A stretch of 64,000 nt of DNA from Microbacterium sp. MYb72 (GCF_002979415.1 NZ_PCOT01000003.1:62001-126000); one strand, 5' to 3'; counted from the first letter of the stretch, positions 44,734 to 54,451 are shown. Made by a program: numbers and translations. Notes: generated by a model from the sequence alone, not told the origin.

Positions 44734-46422
44734 GTGGGGTATATCGATGTCTCCGGCGTCTCATTGACGCTCCCAGACGGCAGACCGCTTCTCGATGAAG
44801 CGACATTCAGGGTCGGATCAGGCTCGACGAGCGCGCTGATCGGACCGAACGGCGCAGGCAAGACGACGATGCTGCGGATCATCCGCGGTGATCAGGCGGC
44901 GGATGACGGCGTCGTGACGATCGACGGCGGGCTCGGCGTGATGGACCAGTTCGTCGGCCACGGCGAGCCGGGGCAGACGGTGCACGAGCTGCTGGTGCGC
45001 GTGGCGCCTCGGCGCATCCGCGCGGCGGCCGAAGCCCTGGAGACCGCCGAGAACGCGCTCATCGAACGCGACGAGCACGACACGCAGATGGCGTACGCGA
45101 CCGCGATCTCCGAGTACGCGGATGCCGGCGGCTACGAGCACGAGACGGTGTGGGACCAGTGCACCGTCGCGGCGCTCGGCGTGCCCTTCGAGCGGGCGCG
45201 GTACCGCGAGCTCACGACGCTCTCCGGCGGAGAGCAGAAGAGACTCGCCCTCGAGGCCCTGCTCAGGGGGCCGGACGAGGTGCTGCTCCTCGACGAGCCG
45301 GACAACTACCTCGACGTGCCGGCCAAGCGCTGGCTCGAGGAGCAACTGCGGCAGACGCCCAAGACGGTGCTCCTCGTGTCGCACGACCGCGAGCTGCTGG
45401 CACGGGCGGCCGATCGCCTCATCACGCTCGAACCGGGCGGCGCCGGTGCGACGGCGTGGGTGCACGGAGGCGGCTTCGCGACCTACCACCAGGCGCGGAG
45501 CGACCGCATGGACCGGCTCGACGAGCTGCGCAGGCGGTGGGACGAGCAGCACGAGAAGCTGCGGATCCTGGTCGCGAACCTCAAGGTGAAGGCGTCGGCG
45601 AACGACGGCTTCGCGTCGAGGTACCAGGCGGCGCAGACCAGACTCCGCAAGTTCGAGGAGGCGGGGCCTCCGGAGGAGCGCCCGCCGGCGCAGGACTTCG
45701 ACATGCGGCTGCGGGGGTCACGGACGGGCAAGCGCGCGGTCGTGGCGACGGGTCTCGAGCTCACCGGCCTCATGCGTCCCTTCGACGCGGAGGTCTGGTA
45801 CGGCGACAGGGTCGCGGTGCTGGGCTCGAACGGCTCGGGCAAGTCGCACTTCCTGAGGCTGCTCGCCCGAGGGGGCACCGACCCCGATCCCACGCTCGGC
45901 CATGTGACGTCGACGGGGGAGCAGCTGAGCGAGGTCGCCCACTCCGGGCAGGCGGTGCTCGGCGCGCGCGTCGTCCCAGGGCTGTTCGCGCAGACGCACG
46001 CGCATCCGGAGTTCGTCGGACGCACCCTGCTGGAGATCCTGCACCGCGGAGACGAGCGCAGATCGGGGATGCCGAGGGATGCGGCGAGCTCGGCGCTCGA
46101 CCGGTACGGCCTCGTGCGGCAGGCCCAGCAGACCTTCGAGTCGCTGTCGGGCGGTCAGCAGGCGCGCTTCCAGGTGCTGCTCCTGGAGCTCTCCGGGGCC
46201 ACCCTGCTGCTGCTCGACGAGCCGACGGACAACCTCGACCTCGAGTCCGCTGAGGCGCTCGAGGATGCTCTCGCGCGGTTCGAGGGCACGGTGCTCGCAG
46301 TGACCCACGACCGCTGGTTCGCCCGCTCGTTCGACCGTTTCCTGGTGTTCGGCTCCGACGGCGAGGTCTACGAGGCCGACGCCCCGGTCTGGGACGAGAA
46401 GCGGGTGCTGCGAGCGCGCTGA
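44734..46422 (+). CDS. ABC-F family ATP-binding protein
   Basis: A 562-residue protein with two ABC cassettes and no membrane domain. Cassette 1: Walker A ALIGPNGAGKTTMLRI, signature TTLSGGEQKRLALEALL, Walker B VLLLDEPDNYLDV. Linker: a charged helix pair (RMDRLDELRRRWDEQHEKLR). Cassette 2: Walker A AVLGSNGSGKSHFLRLLA, signature ESLSGGQQARFQVLLLE, Walker B LLLLDEPTDNLDL. ABC-F proteins act on the ribosome, in translation control or antibiotic protection. GTG 44734, giving VGYIDVSGVSLTLPDG, is preferred because homologs start there and GGAAGGA lies upstream. ATG 44707 would add nine residues. TAGCCT at 44689-44694 is a likely -10. Confidence 0.88.
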   Translation: MGYIDVSGVSLTLPDGRPLLDEATFRVGSGSTSALIGPNGAGKTTMLRIIRGDQAADDGVVTIDGGLGVMDQFVGHGEPGQTVHELLVRVAPRRIRAAAEALETAENALIERDEHDTQMAYATAISEYADAGGYEHETVWDQCTVAALGVPFERARYRELTTLSGGEQKRLALEALLRGPDEVLLLDEPDNYLDVPAKRWLEEQLRQTPKTVLLVSHDRELLARAADRLITLEPGGAGATAWVHGGGFATYHQARSDRMDRLDELRRRWDEQHEKLRILVANLKVKASANDGFASRYQAAQTRLRKFEEAGPPEERPPAQDFDMRLRGSRTGKRAVVATGLELTGLMRPFDAEVWYGDRVAVLGSNGSGKSHFLRLLARGGTDPDPTLGHVTSTGEQLSEVAHSGQAVLGARVVPGLFAQTHAHPEFVGRTLLEILHRGDERRSGMPRDAASSALDRYGLVRQAQQTFESLSGGQQARFQVLLLELSGATLLLLDEPTDNLDLESAEALEDALARFEGTVLAVTHDRWFARSFDRFLVFGSDGEVYEADAPVWDEKRVLRAR

Positions 46423-46428
46423 CGGGCG

Positions 46429-46492
46429 CGGTGAGGGGTCGAGAAGCGCGGCATCCGACCGCACGCACTCGACGTTGCTCGACCCCTCACCG
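46429..46492. terminator. Bidirectional terminator, ABC-F / sarcosine-oxidase-like gene
   Basis: Perfect 15-bp arms CGGTGAGGGGTCGAG (46429-46443) and CTCGACCCCTCACCG (46478-46492) around a 34-base loop that contains GGCATCCGACC and CGTTG. It lies between convergent genes; the right arm covers the stop codon of the oxidase gene. Confidence 0.65.
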
Positions 46493-47578
46493 ACCGTCGG
46501 GCAGGCGGAACGGGGATGCTGCGCGCGCCGACGGGTCGAGGGCGAGGTCGGCGAGCACGGCGCCGACGCCCGGGGCGAACTTGAAGCCGTGCCCGGAGAA
46601 TCCGGCGCCGACCACGATCCGCCCACGCCGGTCGAGCACGAACGCCGAGTCGTCGGTCGAGGTGTAGGTGCAGCTGATCGGAGCGGCGGATGCCGGGTCG
46701 AGGCCGGGCATCCACTCCCGCACGTACTCGGCGAGAGCCTCCGCATGGGCGGGGCGGTGCGGTCGCGCGTCGGGGTCGACCACGTCGCCGACGCGATGGA
46801 AACCGACCTTCACGCCCTCACCGGGCGTCGGCATGCCGTACACCGTGGCCGGGTGGCGCTCGGGGTCCGCGTAGTGGTTGAACGAGGGCCACGCGGCGTC
46901 GCCGGTCGGCGCGAAGTGCGCGGGGGACTCCTCCGTGACCGTCAGCCGCGGCAGGTCGAGTGACGGCAGCATCCGCGATGTCCATGCGCCGACCGTGACC
47001 ACGGCGACCTCGGCGTCCAGCGTGCCCGAGGGCAGCGTCAGCCGCACCCCGGCATCCGTGTCGTCGATGCGGAGCACCGGCGTCTCCCACCGCACCTCTC
47101 CGCCCGCGGCGACGATGCGGCGCTCCAGCTCGACCAGCGCGGCCGACGCCCTGGCGACGCCCGCGTCGCGCGAGTACAGCACGTCGTCGTCGAAGCGCAT
47201 GCCCGGCCAGCGACGGGTCGCCTCGGCGGCGGACAGCATCACGGCGTGGATGCCGCGCTCGCCGAGGCGGCGGGCGATCGGGTCGAGGTCGAGGAGGCCG
47301 TGGGTGACCAGGCCGTGGAGACGCAGCAGCGGTTCGCCGTCGACGGCGCCGAGCGCATCCCACCCCTCGCGGGCCCGCACGAGGAGGTCGAGGTAGTGCT
47401 CGTCGTCGTAGGCGTTGTTGAAGTTGCGGGTGGCTCCGTGGGAGGCCCCCTCGTGGTGTCCGCGGGCGAAGCGCTCGAGCACCACGGGTCTGAGGCCTCG
47501 GCGCGCGAGTTCCCACGCCGTCGCCAGCCCCATCACGCCGCCGCCCACGACCGCGATCTGCACGGCATCCGTCTTCAT
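46487..47578 (-). CDS. FAD-dependent amine oxidase, monomeric sarcosine oxidase / N-methyltryptophan oxidase type
   Basis: A 363-residue flavoenzyme. The FAD-binding start is VQIAVVGGGVMGLATAWELARRG and the acceptor Glu in VVLERF. The segment GASHGATRNFNNAYDD is the family's S-x-G-x-x-R region. Near the C-terminus, APISCTYTSTDDSAFVLDR holds the Cys that covalently binds FAD in sarcosine oxidase, and VGAGFSGHGFKFAPGVG is typical. It would demethylate or deaminate a secondary amine and release peroxide; the substrate is not certain. The ATG at 47578 has AGGGAGG; the frame stays open upstream, into the divergent guaB3 gene. Confidence 0.88.
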   Translation of the reverse strand: MKTDAVQIAVVGGGVMGLATAWELARRGLRPVVLERFARGHHEGASHGATRNFNNAYDDEHYLDLLVRAREGWDALGAVDGEPLLRLHGLVTHGLLDLDPIARRLGERGIHAVMLSAAEATRRWPGMRFDDDVLYSRDAGVARASAALVELERRIVAAGGEVRWETPVLRIDDTDAGVRLTLPSGTLDAEVAVVTVGAWTSRMLPSLDLPRLTVTEESPAHFAPTGDAAWPSFNHYADPERHPATVYGMPTPGEGVKVGFHRVGDVVDPDARPHRPAHAEALAEYVREWMPGLDPASAAPISCTYTSTDDSAFVLDRRGRIVVGAGFSGHGFKFAPGVGAVLADLALDPSARAASPFRLPDGR

Positions 47579-47636
47579 GCGTCCTCCCTGAGGGTCGGCT
47601 CCAGTCTCCCAGCCGTCGATGCCTCCGCGTGCCGGG

Positions 47637-47648
47637 TAGTCTGGTCTG
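47637..47648 (+). promoter_or_regulatory. Leaderless promoter of guaB3
   Basis: TAGTCT (47637-47642), six bases, GTG at 47649. No ribosome binding site. Confidence 0.55.
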
Positions 47649-48770
47649 GTGACCACAGAGATCGATCTCGGCCGAGGAAAGCGCGCGCGACGCGCGTACA
47701 CGTTCGACGACATCGCGGTGGTGCCCTCGCGGCGCACCCGCAACCCCGAAGACGTGTCCACCGCATGGACCATCGACGCCTTCGGCTTCGAGATCCCGGT
47801 ACTCGGCGCGCCGATGGACTCGGTCGTGAGCCCGAAGACCGCGATCATGCTCGGTCAGCTGGGCGGCCTCGGCGTGCTCGACCTCGAAGGGGTCTGGACC
47901 CGCTACGAGGACCCGGAGCCCCTTCTCGCGGAGATCGCGGGTCTGAGCGACGAGAGCGCGACGACGCGGATGCAGGAGCTGTACTCCGAGCCGATCAAGC
48001 CCGAGCTCATCACGCGCCGCCTTGCGGAGATCCGCGACGCGGGCGTCACCGTCGCAGGCTCCCTCACGCCGCAGCGCACCCAGGAGTTCTACGACACGGT
48101 CGCCGCCGCCGGCGTCGACCTGTTCGTGATCCGCGGCACCACGGTGTCGGCAGAGCACGTGTCGAGCGTCGACCAGCCGCTCAACCTCAAGAAGTTCATC
48201 TACGACCTCGACGTCCCCGTGATCGTCGGCGGCGCCGCGACCTACACGGCGGCCCTGCACCTCATGCGCACCGGAGCCGCCGGCGTCCTCGTCGGGTTCG
48301 GCGGGGGAGCGGCGTCGACGACGCGCGCGACCCTCGGCATCCACGCCCCGATGGCGACGGCCGTGTCCGACGTGGCCGCGGCCCGCCGCGACTACCTCGA
48401 CGAGTCGGGCGGGCGCTACGTGCACGTGATCGCCGACGGCGGCGTCGGCACGTCGGGCGACATCGTCAAGGCTCTCGCCATGGGCGCCGACGCGGTCATG
48501 CTCGGCGTCGCGCTGGCCCGTGCCACCGATGCTCCCGGCCGCGGGTTCCACTGGGGCCCTGAGGCGCACCACCCGAAGCTCCCGCGCGGCCGTCGCGTCG
48601 AGGTCGGCGGCATCGGCACGCTCGAAGAGGTCCTGTACGGTCCCGCCCCGGTGGCGGACGGCACGGCGAACCTCATCGGGGCGCTCCGCAAGTCGATGGC
48701 GACCACCGGATACTCCGATCTCAAGGAGTTCCAGCGGGTCGAGGTCGTCCTGGCGCCCTACGAGGCCTGA
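47649..48770 (+). CDS. guaB3: GuaB3-family IMP dehydrogenase-related protein
   Basis: A 373-residue TIM-barrel protein, shorter than GuaB because the CBS domains are missing. It has the GuaB3-like YTFDDIAVVPSRRTRNPEDV, APMDSVVSP and the loop LVGFGGGAASTTRATLG where GuaB has the catalytic Cys; here a Ser stands in the Cys position. The later DYLDESGGRYVHVIADGGVG is conserved in the actinobacterial family. Its reaction is not settled for actinobacteria. True IMP dehydrogenase is encoded at 32963. SURF1 follows at 17 bases. Confidence 0.9.
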   Translation: MTTEIDLGRGKRARRAYTFDDIAVVPSRRTRNPEDVSTAWTIDAFGFEIPVLGAPMDSVVSPKTAIMLGQLGGLGVLDLEGVWTRYEDPEPLLAEIAGLSDESATTRMQELYSEPIKPELITRRLAEIRDAGVTVAGSLTPQRTQEFYDTVAAAGVDLFVIRGTTVSAEHVSSVDQPLNLKKFIYDLDVPVIVGGAATYTAALHLMRTGAAGVLVGFGGGAASTTRATLGIHAPMATAVSDVAAARRDYLDESGGRYVHVIADGGVGTSGDIVKALAMGADAVMLGVALARATDAPGRGFHWGPEAHHPKLPRGRRVEVGGIGTLEEVLYGPAPVADGTANLIGALRKSMATTGYSDLKEFQRVEVVLAPYEA

Positions 48771-48786
48771 GGGCCCGCGCTTCACC

Positions 48787-49578
48787 GTGACCACCCCTGC
48801 GCTGTTCCCGCCCACCCTGCGTGAGGTGATGCTCCGGGGACGCTGGATCGGCATGCTGCTGCTCTGCCTCGTCGTCGCCGGCGTGTTCGCCTGGCTCGGG
48901 CAGTGGCAGCTCGGGCGCGCGATCGACACGTCGCCGCAGGCCCCAGGAGCCACCGAGCAGGTCCGTCCGCTCACGGATGTCGTGGAGCCGGGGGAGTATC
49001 TGAACGAGCCGCTCGTGGGGCAGCGCGTGAAGACGACGGGGCACTGGATCCCCGAGGACTTCATCGTCGTGTCGACCCGCTTCAACGACGGCGCGCAGGG
49101 CTACTGGGTGACCGGTCAGCTGCGCGTCGCCGAGCGCACGTCGATCGCCGTCGCGATCGGCTGGGCGCCGGATCGGGAGTCGGCCGATGCCGCCGTCGCG
49201 GATCTGGAAGCGGATGCCGACGGCTCCGAGGTCTCGGTCACAGGGCGCATCATCTCCGATGAAGGGCCGGTCGTCCCGCCCCGCGACGAACCGGACAGGC
49301 TGGACCGCATGTCCCCGGCCGCGCTGCTGAGCCGCTGGCACGACGTGGACCAGCTGAGCGTGTACCGCCCGTATCTCGCGTCGATCTCGGCCGTCGACGG
49401 ACTGGTCGACATCTCGTCGCCGGCGCCGGAGGAGGGCTCCTCGGTGAACTGGCTGAACATCTTCTACGCGGTCGAGTGGGCGATCTTCGCCGGCTTCGCG
49501 TTCTACCTCTGGTACCGCCTCGCGAAGGACGCCTGGGAGCGAGAGGTCGAGGAGTTCGAAGACGCGGCATCCGCGTGA
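48787..49578 (+). CDS. SURF1-family protein (cytochrome oxidase assembly)
   Basis: A 263-residue membrane protein. One helix near the N-terminus (IGMLLLCLVVAGVFAWLGQW) is followed by an outside domain and a second helix near the end (WAIFAGFAFYLWYRLAKD). SURF1 traits are RWIGMLLLCLV..LGQWQL at the start, VKTTGHWIPEDFIVVSTR, and WLNIFYAVEWAIFAGFAFY. SURF1 helps insert heme into the aa3-type oxidase. GTG 48787 is the first good start after guaB3; no strong ribosome binding site is seen. Confidence 0.9.
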   Translation: MTTPALFPPTLREVMLRGRWIGMLLLCLVVAGVFAWLGQWQLGRAIDTSPQAPGATEQVRPLTDVVEPGEYLNEPLVGQRVKTTGHWIPEDFIVVSTRFNDGAQGYWVTGQLRVAERTSIAVAIGWAPDRESADAAVADLEADADGSEVSVTGRIISDEGPVVPPRDEPDRLDRMSPAALLSRWHDVDQLSVYRPYLASISAVDGLVDISSPAPEEGSSVNWLNIFYAVEWAIFAGFAFYLWYRLAKDAWEREVEEFEDAASA

Positions 49579-49688
49579 ACTCCGCGCATCCGCGCACCCG
49601 CTCGCGCGCATCTGCGCGATGATTGTGGGCTCTCTCCGAACGGTTTTGTCGATCGGATGAGCAATGCATGACGAATCGGCAAACAGCG

Positions 49689-49732
49689 TTGAGGATGTCC
49701 GGGCCCGTCCGTAAGCTCCCACACATATGTGT
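49689..49732 (+). promoter_or_regulatory. Promoter and palindrome of the secreted nuclease gene
   Basis: TTGAGG (49689-49694), a 17-base spacer and TAAGCT (49712-49717) form a good promoter. ACACATATGTGT (49721-49732), a perfect palindrome, lies on the predicted transcription start and may be an operator. The 238-base gap holds no other feature; GAGGAG is the ribosome binding site. Confidence 0.55.
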
Positions 49733-49816
49733 TGGCTGGGAGACCGGCGAGCACGATCGGAGGCTCCACAAGAGTCCTCCGCATACGAGATCCGCAATGC
49801 CGAGGAGACCTGCCGA

Positions 49817-52800
49817 ATGAACTTCGCCCCCGACGACGGCGCCCGAGAGGGCCTCGCTTCGTCTGCGCACCGGAAGCGGGGGCGCATCGGCGCTCTCGCT
49901 GCGACCTGCATCGCCGCCCTGAGCCTCGGCTCCCTGGTCGCGACGCCCGCCTTCGCCAGCACCGACGGAACAGGGGTGGTGATCAACGAGGCCTACCTCT
50001 CCGGCGGCAGCGCCGGCGCGGCCTTCACCAACAAGTTCGTCGAGCTCTACAACCCGACCTCCGCGCCGATCACGCTCGACGGCAAGTCGCTGCAGTACCG
50101 CTCGGCGACCGGCACGGCCGCCTTCTCCGGCGTCGCCGCCCTCACCGGCACGATCCCGGCCGGCGGCTACTACCTCGTGCAGGGAGGCAGCAACGGCGCG
50201 AACGGCGCGGCGCTCCCCAAGGCGGATGCCGTCAGCACCCTCAACCCGAGCGGCTCCTCCGGCACGATCGCACTCGTCGACGGAACCGCCGCGGTGAACC
50301 TCGCCCCCGGTTCGACCGCGGGCGCCGCCGGCGTCATCGACGTCCTCGGCTACGGAACCTCGAACACCTTCGAGACCGCGGCGGCGACCGCGCCGGCCGG
50401 GAACACCGACGTGAAGTCGCTGAACCGCACCGGCGGCGCGGACACCGACAACAACAGCGTCGACTTCACCCTCTCGGCGTCGGTCACGCCGCAGGGCTCC
50501 GGCGGCACCGATCCGGGCACCGACCCCGGCACGCAGCCCACCAAGGCCACCATCGCCGAGGTCCAGGGCACGACCGACGTCTCGCCGCTGAACGGCAAGA
50601 CCGTCACGGTCGAGGGCGTCGTCACCGCCGACTACCGCACCGGCGGCTACAAGGGCGTCACGATCCAGACGCAGGGCTCTGGCGGCGCGAACGACGCGAC
50701 GCCCGGAGCATCCGACGGCGTCTTCGTGTTCCTGAACGCTCTCACCCCGACGCTCGCGATCGGCGACCTCGTCTCGGTCACGGGCCCCGTGAGCGAGTAC
50801 TTCGGCCAGACGCAGGTGAACCCGGCGACCGCCTCCGCGATCTCCGTGGTGCAGGCGGGCGTCGGCGTCCCTGCAGCGACTCCGCTGCCCGACACGGCGG
50901 TCGGCGCCGCACGTGAGCAGTTCGAGAGCATGTACGTCGCTCCGACCGGCACCTACCGCGTCGCGTCCAGCCACCAGCTGTACAACTACGGCGCGCTGTG
51001 GCTGAACGTGGGTGGCGGACTCGCCCAGAAGAGCACCGAGGCCGCTCTTCCCGGCCCGGATGCCGCGGCGATCACCGCCGCCAACCGTGCGAACCGCATC
51101 CTCCTCGATGACGGATGGTCGATCCAGGTCACGAACAACGGCCACCCGAACGACCAGCCGTACTTCACCAAGGACGCGGTCGTGCGCAACGGCGACACCG
51201 TCGACTTCGGCGACAACGGCTACGTGCTGCAGTGGAGCTTCGACGACTGGCGTCTGCAGCCGGTGGTGCCGATCGACAGCACGTCGTCGGCCGACCTCAA
51301 GGTGGGCTTCACCGCCACGAACCCGCGCCCCGCGAAGGCTCCGGTCGTCGGCGGCGACGTGCAGGTCGCGTCGTTCAACGTCTACAACTACTTCACGACG
51401 CTGAAGAGCCAGAACTCGAACGCGCGAGGAGCGGCGACCGCTGCGGAGTTCGCGATCCAGAAGTCGAAGATCGTGGCGGCCATCAACGGCCTCGACGCCG
51501 AGATCGTCTCGCTCATGGAGATCGAGAACTCGGTCAAGCTCGGCGGCACGCTGGACTCGGCCCTCGCCGATCTGGTCGCGGGTCTCAACGAGGCCGCGGG
51601 CAGCGATGTCTGGGCCTACGTGCACACCCCGGCGGCGCTGAACAACGCGGCGACGACCGACTACATCACCAGCGCGATCATCTACAAGAAGGGCGCCGTC
51701 TCCCCGGTGGGCGACAGCATGACCGTCACGGATGAGACCGTCTGGGGCAACGCCCGCGAGCCGATCGCCCAGGCGTTCGACGTCGACGGCCGTGTCGTCA
51801 CGGTCGTCGCGAACCACCTGAAGTCGAAGTCCGACCCCAAGGACGGCACCCCGGTGCCGGCTGACGAGCAGGGCTTCTTCAACGCCGACCGCGTCGCCCA
51901 GGCGAAGTCGATCCTCGCGTTCACGCAGAAGATCGAGCAGACCACGGGCAGCGCCGACATGCTGCTCATCGGCGACTTCAACGCCTACGCGAAGGAGGAC
52001 CCGATCCGGGTCTTCACGGATGCGGGCTGGAGCGACGTCGCGCGTGAGAAGGCGGCGGACGAGCACACGTACAGCTTCGACGGGGAGGTCGGCTCGCTCG
52101 ACCACGTCATCGCCTCGCCGTCGCTCGCCTCGTCGATCACCGGAGCAGGCGTCTGGAGCATCAACTCGCCCGAGTGGAGCGACCGCGGCTACGCGTTCGG
52201 CGCCACCGAGTCGGGTACGCCCTACCGCTCCAGCGACCACGACCCGATCATCGTCGGCGTCTCGGCCACGACCCCGCCGGTGAGCATCGACGTCGTCACG
52301 GTCAACGACTTCCACGGTCGGATCGAGGCCGACGGGGCCGCTGCCGGAGCCGCGGTCCTCGCGGGCGCCGTCAAGCAGTTCCGCGCGGAGAACCCGAACA
52401 CGATCTTCGCCGGAGCCGGCGACCTGATCGGCGCCTCGACGTTCACCTCGTTCATCAACGACGACAACCCCACCATCGACGCGCTCAACGCCGCAGGACT
52501 CGACGTGAGCGCCGCGGGCAACCACGAGTTCGATCAGGGCTGGGCCGACCTGCGCGACCGCGTGCAGGAGCGTGCGAACTGGGAGTACATCTCCTCGAAC
52601 GTGTTCCTCACCGAGACCGGGCAGCCTGCGCTCGCCCCGGCCTGGGTCAAGGAGCTCGACGGCGTGCGCGTCGGCTTCGTGGGCGCCGTGACGGAGGACC
52701 TCGACTCGCTCGTGTCCCCCGACGGCATCAAGGACCTCGAGGTCCGCAGCATCGTCGACTCGGTGAACGCCGTGGCCGACGACCTGCGCGACGGCGACGA

Positions 52801-54451
52801 GTCCAACGGCGAGGCGGATGTCGTCATCCTCCTCGTGCACGAGGGCGCAGCCACGGTCGACGTGTCCAGCATCACGCCGGGCTCGCCGCTCGGGGAGATC
52901 GTCTACGGGGTGGACAAGGACGTGGACGCCATCGTCTCGGCGCACACGCACCTCGCCTACAACCACGTCATCGACGGCCGTCCGGTCGTCTCGGCCGGTC
53001 AGTACGGCGAGAACCTCGGCCTGATGAACATCAAGGTCGACCCGAAGACGAAGGACCTGATCTCGATCACCAACCAGATCAAGCCCCTCACCGCGGCCGG
53101 CAAGCCGCTCTACCCGGCAGTGCCGGAGGTGGCCGACATCGTCGCGAAGGCCAAGGCGGAGGCCGACATCCTCGGCGCCGTCAAGGTCGGCGACATCACG
53201 GGCGACCTCAACCGCGCTCGCCAGAGCGACGGCAAGACGGAGAACCGCGGTGGCGAGTCCACCATCGGCAACTTCGTCGCCGACGTGCAGAAGTGGTCCA
53301 CCGGCGCCGACCTGGCGCTGATGAACCCGGGTGGCATCCGCGCGAACCTCACCTACGCGTCGAGCGGGGCGAGCGACCCGAACGGCAACGTCACCTACCG
53401 CGAGGCGGCGACGGTCCAGCCGTTCGCCAACACGCTGGTCACGCTGACGCTCACGGGCGCCCAGCTGAAGAGCGTGCTCGAGGAGCAGTGGCAGCCGGCC
53501 GGCTCGGCGCGTCCGTTCCTCAAGCTCGGCGTCTCCAAGGAGCTGTCGTACACGTACGACCCCTCGGCGGCCCAGGGCTCGCGGATCACGACGATGACGC
53601 TGAACGGCGCACCGGTCGATCCCGCGGCGAACTACACGGTGGCGGCGAACTCGTTCCTTGCGGCGGGTGGAGACAACTTCACCTCGTTCAAGCTCGGCAC
53701 GGGCAAGCGCGACACCGGCAAGATCGACCTGCAGTCCATGGTCGACTGGTTCGACGCGAACAAGACGGCGACCCCCGACCTCGCGCAGCGTGCGGTCGGC
53801 GTCGCGGTCAGCGCTCCGGATGCCGACGGCTACAGCGCCGGCGACCAGGTCACCGTGTCGCTCTCCTCGCTGGCGTTCAGCGCGGGCGAGCAGGCGCCGG
53901 GCGAGGTGACGCTGAAGCTCGGCGACACCGTGCTCGCGACGGGCGCGATCGACCCGGCCATCGTCGACACCTTCGACGAGGTCGGCCGCGCGGCGCTCAC
54001 GTTCACGGTTCCGTCCGGTGTGTACGGCGCGACGTCGCTCACGGTCTCGGTCGCGGGCACCGGAACCACGGCGCAGGTGCCGTTCACGATCGCGGGCCAG
54101 CCCGTGTTCGCGGGCACCATCGCCCTGGACTCCTCGAAGGTCACCGCGGGCAAGAAGCTCACGATCACCGGAAAGGGCTACCAGCCCGGGGAGACCGTGA
54201 CGGTTCAGCTGCAGCCGAAGAAGGGTCAGCCGCTCACGCTCGGCACGGTCCAGGTGCGCGCGGACGGGACCTTCAGCACGTCGGTCGTCGTGCCGAAGAG
54301 CGTGCCTGCGGGCAAGTACACGGTCGCGGTGGCTCAGGCCGACGGCGACAAGGCGACCGCAACGGTCACCGTGAACAAGGCGGGTGGCATCGGCGGCATC
54401 ATCGGTGCGATCCTCGATTGGCTCTGGGACATCATCAAGGGCTGGTTCTGA
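49817..54451 (+). CDS. Secreted multidomain nuclease / 5'-nucleotidase
   Basis: A 1544-residue exported protein. Signal peptide 1-45 (IGALAATCIAALSLGSLVAT, then PAFAS). A lamin-tail-like domain follows (GVVINEAYLSGG..FVELYNP), then an OB-fold (IAEVQGTTDVSPLNGKTVTV, about 240-330). The ExeM/NucH endonuclease domain is at about 513-815: VQVASFNVYNYF, LMEIENS, LLIGDFNAYAKEDP, YRSSDHDPIIVGV. A calcineurin-like phosphoesterase begins at about 822 (VVTVNDFHGRIE, AGAGDLIGAS, AAGNHEFDQG, SAHTHLAYNHVIDG), with a 5'-nucleotidase C domain (about 1127-1324; LMNPGGIRANLTY). Two Ig-like domains and a hydrophobic tail (IIGAILDWLWDIIKGWF) end it; no LPxTG motif. It would turn external DNA into nucleosides and phosphate. 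Confidence 0.92.
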   Translation: MNFAPDDGAREGLASSAHRKRGRIGALAATCIAALSLGSLVATPAFASTDGTGVVINEAYLSGGSAGAAFTNKFVELYNPTSAPITLDGKSLQYRSATGTAAFSGVAALTGTIPAGGYYLVQGGSNGANGAALPKADAVSTLNPSGSSGTIALVDGTAAVNLAPGSTAGAAGVIDVLGYGTSNTFETAAATAPAGNTDVKSLNRTGGADTDNNSVDFTLSASVTPQGSGGTDPGTDPGTQPTKATIAEVQGTTDVSPLNGKTVTVEGVVTADYRTGGYKGVTIQTQGSGGANDATPGASDGVFVFLNALTPTLAIGDLVSVTGPVSEYFGQTQVNPATASAISVVQAGVGVPAATPLPDTAVGAAREQFESMYVAPTGTYRVASSHQLYNYGALWLNVGGGLAQKSTEAALPGPDAAAITAANRANRILLDDGWSIQVTNNGHPNDQPYFTKDAVVRNGDTVDFGDNGYVLQWSFDDWRLQPVVPIDSTSSADLKVGFTATNPRPAKAPVVGGDVQVASFNVYNYFTTLKSQNSNARGAATAAEFAIQKSKIVAAINGLDAEIVSLMEIENSVKLGGTLDSALADLVAGLNEAAGSDVWAYVHTPAALNNAATTDYITSAIIYKKGAVSPVGDSMTVTDETVWGNAREPIAQAFDVDGRVVTVVANHLKSKSDPKDGTPVPADEQGFFNADRVAQAKSILAFTQKIEQTTGSADMLLIGDFNAYAKEDPIRVFTDAGWSDVAREKAADEHTYSFDGEVGSLDHVIASPSLASSITGAGVWSINSPEWSDRGYAFGATESGTPYRSSDHDPIIVGVSATTPPVSIDVVTVNDFHGRIEADGAAAGAAVLAGAVKQFRAENPNTIFAGAGDLIGASTFTSFINDDNPTIDALNAAGLDVSAAGNHEFDQGWADLRDRVQERANWEYISSNVFLTETGQPALAPAWVKELDGVRVGFVGAVTEDLDSLVSPDGIKDLEVRSIVDSVNAVADDLRDGDESNGEADVVILLVHEGAATVDVSSITPGSPLGEIVYGVDKDVDAIVSAHTHLAYNHVIDGRPVVSAGQYGENLGLMNIKVDPKTKDLISITNQIKPLTAAGKPLYPAVPEVADIVAKAKAEADILGAVKVGDITGDLNRARQSDGKTENRGGESTIGNFVADVQKWSTGADLALMNPGGIRANLTYASSGASDPNGNVTYREAATVQPFANTLVTLTLTGAQLKSVLEEQWQPAGSARPFLKLGVSKELSYTYDPSAAQGSRITTMTLNGAPVDPAANYTVAANSFLAAGGDNFTSFKLGTGKRDTGKIDLQSMVDWFDANKTATPDLAQRAVGVAVSAPDADGYSAGDQVTVSLSSLAFSAGEQAPGEVTLKLGDTVLATGAIDPAIVDTFDEVGRAALTFTVPSGVYGATSLTVSVAGTGTTAQVPFTIAGQPVFAGTIALDSSKVTAGKKLTITGKGYQPGETVTVQLQPKKGQPLTLGTVQVRADGTFSTSVVVPKSVPAGKYTVAVAQADGDKATATVTVNKAGGIGGIIGAILDWLWDIIKGWF

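Noticed and set aside
49250-52966. Open frame of more than 1200 codons on the minus strand across the nuclease gene
   Set aside because: It is antisense to a gene with clear enzyme domains, rich in Arg/Val/Gly/Asp as expected of a third-position GC shadow, and has no recognisable motif.
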